A stretch of 20,843 bases of DNA, taken from positions 1-20,843 of the forward strand of contig JAZNFO010000022.1 in NCBI GenBank assembly GCA_045575975.1, given 5' to 3'. The notes beneath the pieces were generated by a model that had not been told where the DNA came from, did not search any database, and saw only the letters and a list, made by a program, of their open reading frames with translations. Position 1 is the stretch's first letter; each line of letters begins with the position of its first letter. The position numbers were made by a program, and so were the translations under genes. Below are positions 13,922 through 20,138 of the stretch, one piece after another. This stretch comes from RGIG8709 sp045575975. GTDB taxonomy: Bacteria; Bacillota; Clostridia; Monoglobales; Monoglobaceae.

Positions 13922-14080
13922 GCCTGATGACAGCAATCCCTACCTGATTTTCAAAGAGATGATTTTTGGAGATTGCAAGGCAAAAACGCAGGTAATCCTT
14001 TGTGGATTGCCGAGTATTTTAACGCAGCAAAAACGAAAATCATCCTATGAAAATTGGAGTTTGGATTGCTGTCATCAGGC
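13922..14080 (+). repeat. Complete 159-nt self-complementary element, possible structured RNA or palindromic mobile repeat
   Basis: The outer arms GCCTGATGACAGCAATCC (13922-13939) and its exact complement (14063-14080) form an 18-bp stem. Inside, ATTTTCA/TGAAAAT (13947-13953 with 14048-14054), GATGATTTT/AAAATCATC (13958-13966 with 14036-14044) and the apical GGTAATCC-TTTGT-GGATTGCC (13991-14011) are nested in order. The large internal loop carries GCAAAAACG on both sides (13980-13988 and 14027-14035). A diverged copy is at 1-98. No known RNA family was recognised, and the element could equally be a MITE-like DNA repeat. It sits between a ribosome binding site-like GGAAGG and the start codon of the next gene. 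The strand shown is that of the next gene; transcription of this strand is inferred. Confidence 0.8.
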
Positions 14081-14087
14081 GAAAGAT

Positions 14088-14615
14088 ATGGCAAATAAAT
14101 ATTCTCAAAATGATAGATTAGAGGCAATATATGAGCTTCAGCACAGCTTAAGATTTTTATCAAAGCACATTCCGGAAATTCCCACCATAACGCCGGACGG
14201 AGTTTTCGGTGAGGAAACAGAAAATGCAGTAAGGGCATTTCAAAGGCTTTATTCCCTGCCCGAAACGGGAGAGGTTGACAAAGACACCTGGTATATGATA
14301 TTTGATGCATACCTTGACACTCTGGAGGATAAGTCCCCGGGCGAGCCAGTTTCCATTCTTCCGCCGGAGCTTTCGGCAATGAAGCCGGGAGACCGCTATG
14401 ACGAGGTTTTACTCCTGCAGGTTATGCTGAAAAAGCTTGCGGACAGATACAAAAATCTGCCCGAAGTTGTTTTAACGGGGATTTTTGACGGTGAAACAGA
14501 AAATGCAGTAAGGGCACTTCAGAAGATTTTCGGACTCACTCAAACAGGCATGGTTGACCGCAAAACCTGGAACAGAATTTCAAGACTTTTCTCCGCCTTT
14601 ACCTACAACGATTGA
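14088..14615 (+). CDS. Protein of two peptidoglycan-binding repeats
   Basis: A 175-residue protein made of two PG_binding_1 repeats (about 9-75 and 96-170). The first has TITPDGVFGEETENAVRAFQ and TGEVDKDTWY, the second VVLTGIFDGETENAVRALQ and TGMVDRKTWN. They resemble the C-terminal repeats of the preceding SleC-like protein, suggesting duplication. It has no catalytic domain or signal peptide, so it may be a cortex- or wall-binding accessory. The start is set at ATG 14088, because the longer in-frame reading from 13959 only translates the structured element. Just before this ATG there is only GCGAAAG; the better GGAAGG lies upstream of the element at 13911-13916. Confidence 0.8.
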   Translation: MANKYSQNDRLEAIYELQHSLRFLSKHIPEIPTITPDGVFGEETENAVRAFQRLYSLPETGEVDKDTWYMIFDAYLDTLEDKSPGEPVSILPPELSAMKPGDRYDEVLLLQVMLKKLADRYKNLPEVVLTGIFDGETENAVRALQKIFGLTQTGMVDRKTWNRISRLFSAFTYND

Positions 14616-14644
14616 TTGACAAGAATTTGAATTTATGGTAAAAT
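14616..14644 (+). promoter_or_regulatory. Promoter of the CDF transporter gene
   Basis: TTGACA (14616-14621), a 17-nt spacer and TAAAAT (14639-14644). The start codon is 33 nt past the -10 box. A perfect inverted repeat covers the spacer, the -10 box and the first transcribed bases. Confidence 0.8.
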
Positions 14645-14655
14645 AAATTCAAATT
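14624..14655. promoter_or_regulatory. Operator-like palindrome over the CDF promoter
   Basis: AATTTGAATTTA (14624-14635) and its exact complement (14644-14655) are separated by 8 nt. Its location over the -10 region suggests repressor binding. It has no T run, so it is unlikely to be a terminator. It does not match the Fur, PerR, MntR or Zur boxes known to me. Confidence 0.6.
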
Positions 14656-14676
14656 GTCGGTAGGATGTGAAGAGTT

Positions 14677-15858
14677 TTGACAAACCTTATTATAAAAAAT
14701 TTTGTTAAAAATTATGAAAATTATGAAAATCCCGAAGTGAGAGGTGCATACGGAAAGCTTGCGGGCTGGGTTGGAATTATATTAAACCTTTTGCTTTTTG
14801 CCCTGAAATTTTTTGCAGGACTTTTAACAAAAAGTATTTCTATCACCGCAGATGCCATAAACAACCTGTCAGACTCTGCATCAAGCATTATAAGTCTTTT
14901 CGGCTTTAAGCTTGCGGAGAAGCCTGCAGATGAACGCCACCCATACGGCCACGGAAGATATGAATATATTTCTGCCCTTACGGTTACTGCCATAATTCTT
15001 GTTATCGGCTTTGAGCTTTTGAAATCAGGAATAGAAAAGCTTATAAACCCCACTCCTCTGGAGTTTAACATAGTTTCTGTTATAATTCTTATTTTCTCCG
15101 TAACTGCAAAGCTCTGGCTCTCCCTTTTCAATGTGAAAATCGGCAGAAAAATCAATTCAAAGGTTCTTCTTGCAACGGCAGAAGATTCAAGAAACGACTG
15201 CATCTCAACTGTTGCGGTTATTATATCCCTTTTGGTTTCATATATTTTTAAAATAAATATTGACGGAATTGTTGGTATTTTTGTTGCAATCTTTATTATA
15301 TACAGTGCCCTTGCCCTTATCGGGGACACACTTGGAACGCTTCTTGGAACTCCCCCCGAGCTTGAATTTGTTGAAAATATTCATAATAAAATTATGTCTT
15401 TTGAAGGGGTTCTCGGCACTCACGATATGATAGTTCACGATTATGGTCCGGGCAGATGCTTTGCAAGTGTTCATGTTGAGGTTGCGGCAGAAGATGATGT
15501 GTTAAAAAGCCATGATATGATTGACAATATTGAAAGATATTTTCTTAAAGAAGAAAACCTAAATGTTATTATACATATGGATCCGATTATCACAAAGGAT
15601 GAGAGAGTCGGGGAGCTTAGAGAGTTAATCAGCACTCACCTGAAGGGCATAAATGAAAGTCTTGAAATTCATGACCTGAGAGTGGTTCCGGGCCCCACAC
15701 ACACAAATGTTATATTCGACTGTGTTATCCCTCATTCTCTTGATATTTCAGAGGATTATTTAAAGGAAGAGGTTGCAAAGCTACTCAATACAAAGTTTGA
15801 AAATCACTTTGCAGTTATAACCTTTGAAAAGAATTTCACTCCAATACCAAAATTATAA
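14677..15858 (+). CDS. Cation diffusion facilitator exporter, probably manganese type
   Basis: A 393-residue inner-membrane metal/proton antiporter. About six transmembrane helices (roughly 30-225) are followed by a cytoplasmic metal-sensing domain, with extra C-terminal sequence (about 300-393) compared with the usual 300 residues. The transport site reads Asn62-x3-Asp66 in helix 2 (TADAINNLSD) and Asp170-x3-Asp174 in helix 5 (AEDSRND). The Asn-Asp/Asp-Asp set is that of MntE-type Mn exporters, whereas Zn exporters have His. DERHPYGHGRYEY between helices is a family signature. The start is TTG at 14677, matching the family N-terminus and 33 nt past a strong promoter. Metal choice is inferred from the site residues. 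Confidence 0.9.
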   Translation: MTNLIIKNFVKNYENYENPEVRGAYGKLAGWVGIILNLLLFALKFFAGLLTKSISITADAINNLSDSASSIISLFGFKLAEKPADERHPYGHGRYEYISALTVTAIILVIGFELLKSGIEKLINPTPLEFNIVSVIILIFSVTAKLWLSLFNVKIGRKINSKVLLATAEDSRNDCISTVAVIISLLVSYIFKINIDGIVGIFVAIFIIYSALALIGDTLGTLLGTPPELEFVENIHNKIMSFEGVLGTHDMIVHDYGPGRCFASVHVEVAAEDDVLKSHDMIDNIERYFLKEENLNVIIHMDPIITKDERVGELRELISTHLKGINESLEIHDLRVVPGPTHTNVIFDCVIPHSLDISEDYLKEEVAKLLNTKFENHFAVITFEKNFTPIPKL

Positions 15859-15864
15859 AAACAA

Positions 15865-15892
15865 TAAAAGCCGGGGAGTTCCCCGGCTTTTA
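15865..15892. terminator. Bidirectional terminator between the CDF and toxin genes
   Basis: TAAAAGCCGGGGA/TCCCCGGCTTTTA forms a 13-bp stem with a GT centre. A and T runs on both sides let it serve both strands. The toxin stop codon lies within the right arm. Confidence 0.9.
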
Positions 15893-16153
15893 TATTCCCA
15901 ATATATCCTTATGGTGTCCAATATCAATAAGCAAAATAATAACGCCATCTTCATATTTCCATAAGATTCTTATGTCCATATTAACGCTCATTTCAAAAAC
16001 AGAGTCAAGACCTTGTACCTTTTTTGTTCTTAACGATGGGTAAAATGGATTTTGAATAAGCAATTTTAATTTTTTTGCAACCATTTTCTGTTCTCTGGTG
16101 GTTAACATTTTTAAATTTTTTTCAAAATCTTTTGTATATTTTAATTTATACAT
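15890..16153 (-). CDS. RelE/YafQ-type toxin
   Basis: An 87-residue basic protein of the RelE/ParE superfamily. The N-terminal YTKDFEKNLKML helix is followed by a Lys-rich helix, then NPFYPSLRTKKVQG, FEMSVNMDIRILWKYEDG and the terminal IDIGHHKDIL, the usual RelE-like strand order with conserved Arg and His. Family members are ribosome-dependent mRNA endonucleases. Its start overlaps the antitoxin end by 8 nt (ATGTATAA), so the pair is translationally coupled. It converges with the CDF gene at a shared terminator. Which RelE subfamily it belongs to is not certain. Confidence 0.87.
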   Translation of the reverse strand: MYKLKYTKDFEKNLKMLTTREQKMVAKKLKLLIQNPFYPSLRTKKVQGLDSVFEMSVNMDIRILWKYEDGVIILLIDIGHHKDILGI

Positions 16154-16412
16154 TATCTATGTCAATCCCCATATCCAAAAACATGTCCTCAACCGTTTCA
16201 AACCCTTTTTGTTCAGAAATCTGTTTTTCAGAATCTTTAATAACCTTTGCAACCTTCATAATTTTTTCTTTTGGATATACTATGACAGGACAAAGAAATA
16301 TTCCTCCATCTTTTTCAACTATATCAAACTTATCTCCTTCGGAAATACCTAATTTTTTTATTATTTCCGCCGGGATTGTTATTTGAGAACGACCCCTTAT
16401 TTCTGCTAACAT
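16146..16412 (-). CDS. AbrB/MazE-type antitoxin
   Basis: An 88-residue protein. The N-terminal swapped-hairpin AbrB DNA-binding domain is plain: RGRSQITIPAEIIKKLGISEGDKFDIVEKDGGIFLCPV. The C-terminal half (about 52-88) is acidic and helical and should wrap the toxin. The start is set at ATG 16412, with GAGGTGAT (16418-16425) just upstream; a TTG at 16430 is less likely. The promoter lies 49 nt further up. An AbrB-type antitoxin with a RelE-type toxin is a known mixed pairing. Autoregulation through the AbrB domain is expected by analogy, and the direct repeat AAATCAGAAAATCAGAAA upstream could be its site. Confidence 0.87.
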   Translation of the reverse strand: MLAEIRGRSQITIPAEIIKKLGISEGDKFDIVEKDGGIFLCPVIVYPKEKIMKVAKVIKDSEKQISEQKGFETVEDMFLDMGIDIDNV

Positions 16413-16460
16413 AATAATCACCTCTCGCAATTTCTGATTTTCTGATTTTCTTACAATGTT

Positions 16461-16489
16461 ATTATATGCAGTTTTTCAAAAATTGTCAA
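16461..16489 (-). promoter_or_regulatory. Toxin-antitoxin promoter (consensus sigma-A)
   Basis: On the minus strand TTGACA (16484-16489), a 17-nt spacer and TATAAT (16461-16466). All twelve consensus bases match. The -35 box begins 2 nt after the folA stop codon. Confidence 0.9.
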
Positions 16490-16491
16490 GA

Positions 16492-16983
16492 TTATTTTCT
16501 CTCATATGTTGTGAAGGTTATATAATATCCTTTTTCACTTTTTATCATTTCTTCTCTTTTCTTTTCCCAGTTTTCATTTTCATCAAAATTAATTATATGG
16601 CGGTCGGCTTCAAATTCAGCATCAATCCTTGTTATATAGGCTCTCTTACAATATTTTTCGCCGTAGTTATAAACTCTCTCCCCGCCGATTAAGAAAATAT
16701 CATCTTCCGAAAATTCTTTTTTGGCTTTTTCAATGGCTTCTTCTAGAGAAGAACAAACCTCTGCCCCCTCCACCTTAAAATCCTTGTTTGTTGTTAAAAT
16801 GAAGTTTTTTCTATCCTTTAAAGGCTCCTGATTAGGCAGTGAAAGGAATGTCTCTCTTCCCATAATAACCGCCTTGCCGGTGGTTTTTTCTTTGAAATAT
16901 TTCATATCCTCTTTAATATGGCAAAGAAGCTTTCCCTTATTTCCAATGCCAAAGTTTAAATCTGCAGCCGCAATTATATTCAT
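16492..16983 (-). CDS. folA: Dihydrofolate reductase
   Basis: A 163-residue enzyme reducing dihydrofolate to tetrahydrofolate with NADPH. Motifs in order are NIIAAADLNFGIGNKGKLL, the catalytic acid in HIKEDMKYF (Asp27 of E. coli type), VIMGRETFLSLP, DRKNFILTTN and the cofactor-binding FLIGGERVYNYG. The usual Pro-Trp after the glycine loop is replaced by Leu-Cys, as in a number of clostridial enzymes. AGGAG precedes the ATG, and it follows thyA by 11 nt in the same operon, which makes sense because thymidylate synthesis produces dihydrofolate. No terminator was seen before the toxin-antitoxin promoter. Confidence 0.95.
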   Translation of the reverse strand: MNIIAAADLNFGIGNKGKLLCHIKEDMKYFKEKTTGKAVIMGRETFLSLPNQEPLKDRKNFILTTNKDFKVEGAEVCSSLEEAIEKAKKEFSEDDIFLIGGERVYNYGEKYCKRAYITRIDAEFEADRHIINFDENENWEKKREEMIKSEKGYYITFTTYERK

Positions 16984-16994
16984 TTTATTCTCCT

Positions 16995-17825
16995 CTATAC
17001 AGCAATTGGTATGTTTTTTATCTGTTCTCCCTTTTGATAATTTAAAAGAACAAAATCATCCGGGGTGAAATCATAAAAATCCTTAACATCCTGGTTTATT
17101 TTAAGGGTTGGAGCATCAAAGCATTCTCTTTCAATAAGCTCTTTTATAATGGGAATATGTCTGTCATAAATATGAGCATCTGCAATAACATGAACAAATT
17201 CTCCCACCTTGAGTCCTGAAACCTGAGCGAACATATGCATAAGTGCCGCATACTGACACACATTCCAGTTATTTGCAGCAAGTATATCCTGAGAACGCTG
17301 ATTTAAAATTCCGTTGAGCTTTCCGTCTGTAACATTAAATGTCATACTGTAAGCACAAGGGTACAAATTCATCTCAGAAAGGTCCTGATGATTATAAATA
17401 TTGGTTATAATTCTTCTGCTGTAAGGGTTATTTTTAAGATCAAATAAAACTCTGTCAACCTGGTCAAAATCTCCCTCTTTATAGTGATGCTTTATTCCAA
17501 GCTGATAACCATATGCCTTGCCGATAGAGCCGTCCTCATCTGCCCATTCGTCCCATATATGGCTTTTCAAATCCTTGATATTATTGGATTTTTTCTGCCA
17601 TATCCAAAGTATTTCGTCAATTGCACTTTTAAGATATGTGGGACGAAGAGTGAGAATTGGAAACTCTTCTGCAAGATTATATCTTGACACCACACCGAAT
17701 TTTTTTATTGTGTGTGCAGGGGTTCCGTCTTCCCAGCGGGGGCGGACATCCTGTCCCTCGTCCGAAAAGCCGTTTTCAATAATGTCTCTGCACATATTTT
17801 TAAATATAATATCCGCCTTACTCAT
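16995..17825 (-). CDS. thyA: Thymidylate synthase ThyA
   Basis: A 276-residue enzyme making dTMP from dUMP with methylene-tetrahydrofolate. Visible are the N-terminal RPRWEDGTPAHT loop, ILWIWQKKSN, SRRIITNIYNHQDLSEMNLYPCAYS with the catalytic Cys, the phosphate-binding NQRSQDILAANNWN, and ADAHIYDRHI near the end. The residue after the catalytic Cys is Ala, as in the ThyA type of Bacillus subtilis (Cys-Val), rather than the His of the E. coli type. The start at 17825 has TTAAGGAG. A hairpin terminator for gyrB overlaps the leader region, so thyA-folA may depend partly on read-through or on a promoter not recognised here. Confidence 0.95.
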   Translation of the reverse strand: MSKADIIFKNMCRDIIENGFSDEGQDVRPRWEDGTPAHTIKKFGVVSRYNLAEEFPILTLRPTYLKSAIDEILWIWQKKSNNIKDLKSHIWDEWADEDGSIGKAYGYQLGIKHHYKEGDFDQVDRVLFDLKNNPYSRRIITNIYNHQDLSEMNLYPCAYSMTFNVTDGKLNGILNQRSQDILAANNWNVCQYAALMHMFAQVSGLKVGEFVHVIADAHIYDRHIPIIKELIERECFDAPTLKINQDVKDFYDFTPDDFVLLNYQKGEQIKNIPIAV

Positions 17826-17842
17826 ATATTCTCCTTAAGAAA

Positions 17843-17860
17843 AGGGGAGAAATCTCCCCT
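17843..17860 (-). terminator. gyrB terminator
   Basis: On the minus strand AGGGGAGA-TT-TCTCCCCT followed by TTTCTT, 16 nt after the gyrB stop and just before the thyA ribosome binding site. The stem is good, but the T run is interrupted. Confidence 0.65.
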
Positions 17861-17876
17861 ATCCCCTTATATATAC

Positions 17877-19817
17877 TTATATATCTAGATTAATTACAGT
17901 CTTCGCGTGTTCCTCTATAAATTGTCTTCTTGGTTCAACCTTGTCACCCATAAGAAGTGTGAATATTTCGTCTGCCCTTCTTGCATCCTCCATATCAACT
18001 CTCACCATAACTCTTCTTTCAGGGTCCATAGTTGTTTCCCAAAGCTGGTCAGGGTTCATTTCACCAAGACCTTTATATCTCTGAACAGATGCATCAGGAA
18101 TTTCCTCAAGTGCCTCTTTCAGCTGGTCGTCATTATAGGCATATTTTATTTTCTTGCCCTTATAAACCTTATATAGAGGAGGCTGTGCAATGTAAACATG
18201 TCCCTCCTGAATTAAAGGTCTCATATATCTGAAGAAGAAGGTAAGAAGAAGTGTTCTTATGTGAGCGCCGTCAACATCGGCATCCGCCATAATAACAACC
18301 TTTCCGTATCTTATTTTTGAAACATCAAAATCATCACCAACACCTGCTCCAACAGCTGTTATAACAGGAAGAAGCTTTTCGTTGGTATAAACCTTGTCAA
18401 TTCTTGATTTTTCAACATTGAGCATTTTTCCCCAGAGAGGAAGAATTGCCTGAAAGCGTCTGTCTCTGCCCTGCTTTGCACTACCGCCCGCAGAATCCCC
18501 TTCGACAATATAAATTTCTGTATATTCTGTGTCCTTTGATGAACAATCTGCAAGTTTTCCCGGAAGTGTTGAGCTTTCAAGTGCTGATTTTCTTCTTGTG
18601 TTTTCTCTTGCTCTCTTTGCTGCTTCTCTTGCACGGGATGCAGTCATTGCCTTATCTATAATTATCTTTGCAATAGCGGGATTTTCTTCCATAAACTCGG
18701 TAAGCTTTTCATTAACCATTTTTTCAACAATGGTTCTGATTTCGCTGTTTCCAAGCTTGGTTTTTGTCTGTCCTTCAAACTGTGCCTCGGTAACCTTAAC
18801 ACTTATAATACAGGAAAGACCTTCTCTTGTGTCCTCACCGCTTAAATTAGAGTCGTTATCTTTCAGCATCTTATATTTTCTTGCATAGTCATTTAACACC
18901 TTGGTAAGTGCTGATTTAAAGCCTGTTTCGTGAGTTCCGCCCTCTGTGGTGTTGATGTTATTTGCAAAGCTTATAATATTTTCTGTGTAACCGTCGTTAT
19001 ACTGCATAGCGATTTCCGCCTCGCTGTTTTCTCTGACAGTGTTCACATAAATAACATCCTCGTGGATGGCTTCTTTATTTCTGTTTTCGTATTTAACAAA
19101 TTCCTTAATACCGCCCTCGTAATAAAGGGTTTCTTCTTTGGTTTTTCCCTCGTTGTCGGCGCGAAGGTCTTTTAAAATAATTCTTATACCCGCATTCAAA
19201 AATGCCTGCTCGCGAAGTCTGTGAAGAAGAATACTGTAGTCATAAACAAGGTCTTCAAAAATCTCTCCATCAGGTTTAAAATGAACGGTTGTACCTGTTT
19301 TGTCGGTTTTTCCAACAATTTTCAAATCATTCTTTTTGTGGCCTCTTTCATATTCCTGATAATGAATATTTTCACCATCGTGAATATAAACCTCAAGTGA
19401 CTCTGAAAGTGCATTAACAACCGATGCACCAACTCCGTGAAGACCGCCTGAAACCTTATATCCGCCTCCTCCGAACTTACCTCCTGCGTGAAGAACTGTG
19501 AAAACAACTTCAACTGCAGGGAGACCTGTCTGTGGCTGAATACCCGTCGGGATACCTCTTCCGTCGTCAGCTACGGTTATAGAATTATCCTCATTTATAG
19601 AAACTGTGATATTCTTACAATATCCTGCTAGAGCCTCGTCAATGGAGTTATCCACAATTTCATAAACAAGGTGATGAAGACCCCTTGATGTGGTTGAGCC
19701 GATATACATACCGGGTCTTTTTCTAACTGCTTCAAGACCTTCCAGTACCTGAATCTGATTTTCATCATAGCTTGTTTCCACCGGCACATTTGTGATGTTT
19801 TCCATATTTTCTGACAA
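17877..19817 (-). CDS. gyrB: DNA gyrase subunit B
   Basis: A 646-residue subunit that supplies the ATPase of gyrase, which introduces negative supercoils. The N-terminal GHKL ATPase domain has YEIVDNSIDEALAG, DDGRGIP and GGLHGVGASVVNALS. The TOPRIM domain starts at Glu439 (EGDSAGGSAKQGRDR) and carries ADADVDGAHI with the metal-binding acids. The protein ends with the RYKGLGEMNPDQLWETTMDPE tail. All regions are intact. The start is probably TTG at 19817, with AAAGGG about 10 nt upstream; ATG at 19805 is the alternative. remB lies 57 bp upstream and gyrA is not downstream, where thyA stands instead. Confidence 0.98.
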   Translation of the reverse strand: MSENMENITNVPVETSYDENQIQVLEGLEAVRKRPGMYIGSTTSRGLHHLVYEIVDNSIDEALAGYCKNITVSINEDNSITVADDGRGIPTGIQPQTGLPAVEVVFTVLHAGGKFGGGGYKVSGGLHGVGASVVNALSESLEVYIHDGENIHYQEYERGHKKNDLKIVGKTDKTGTTVHFKPDGEIFEDLVYDYSILLHRLREQAFLNAGIRIILKDLRADNEGKTKEETLYYEGGIKEFVKYENRNKEAIHEDVIYVNTVRENSEAEIAMQYNDGYTENIISFANNINTTEGGTHETGFKSALTKVLNDYARKYKMLKDNDSNLSGEDTREGLSCIISVKVTEAQFEGQTKTKLGNSEIRTIVEKMVNEKLTEFMEENPAIAKIIIDKAMTASRAREAAKRARENTRRKSALESSTLPGKLADCSSKDTEYTEIYIVEGDSAGGSAKQGRDRRFQAILPLWGKMLNVEKSRIDKVYTNEKLLPVITAVGAGVGDDFDVSKIRYGKVVIMADADVDGAHIRTLLLTFFFRYMRPLIQEGHVYIAQPPLYKVYKGKKIKYAYNDDQLKEALEEIPDASVQRYKGLGEMNPDQLWETTMDPERRVMVRVDMEDARRADEIFTLLMGDKVEPRRQFIEEHAKTVINLDI

Positions 19818-19874
19818 CTTAAATTCATCCCTTTCCTGCGGAAAAATTCCCGCTTTTCAAATTTTCCTCTGTAT

Positions 19875-20138
19875 TTAAAATTCTAACTTTCCTTTTTTTA
19901 TTCTGCCCGCTAAGGCTTTTGTGGAAATATTGGTAAGATATATAACGGACTGTCCCTTTTCCTCACATATTATAAAGCTTTTTGGAATTTCATCGGACAC
20001 ATTTTTAACAAAACCCTCTTCTTCTGCAGTTTTTAAAAATTCCTTTGAATACTTTGAAATAGAAGAACTCTCAAGGTCCATTATTGAAATAATATTTTCT
20101 GTGTTAACAACCGTATCCGCCCCTAAATGCACATACAT
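19875..20138 (-). CDS. remB: RemB (DUF370) regulator
   Basis: An 87-residue protein of the DUF370 family, corresponding to B. subtilis YaaB/RemB between recF and gyrB. The N-terminus MYVHLGADTVVNTENIISIMD and the later SFIICEEKGQSVIYLTNISTKAL are the recognisable parts. The related RemA is a DNA-binding regulator of matrix genes, and RemB's own role is less clear. It overlaps the recF stop by one base (TAATG) and is read with recF and probably gyrB. Position and sequence agree, so the family call is firm and the function is not. Confidence 0.88.
   Translation of the reverse strand: MYVHLGADTVVNTENIISIMDLESSSISKYSKEFLKTAEEEGFVKNVSDEIPKSFIICEEKGQSVIYLTNISTKALAGRIKKGKLEF

Noticed and set aside
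1..14080. Template/variable repeat pair of a diversity-generating retroelement, suggested by the two similar stretches at 1-98 and 13922-14080.
   Set aside because: Differences are not confined to adenine positions, there is no reverse transcriptase in the window, and the repeat is self-complementary and non-coding.
13922..14080. Retron-type RNA, suggested by long paired ends and a hairpin with a T-rich loop.
   Set aside because: No reverse transcriptase gene lies nearby and a second copy sits elsewhere without one.
13959..14087. Upstream in-frame extension of the two-repeat peptidoglycan-binding protein, and a minus-strand ORF at 13951-14379.
   Set aside because: Both arise because the 159-nt structured element happens to be open in those frames. 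The repeat copy, the stem pairing and the absence of a ribosome binding site explain the sequence better than coding.
19648..19656. TTATCCACA, a perfect DnaA-box-like sequence.
   Set aside because: It is inside gyrB, where it encodes the conserved Val-Asp-Asn-Ser of the ATPase motif. It is a single site with no cluster around it, so it is a coding coincidence and no evidence for an origin here.
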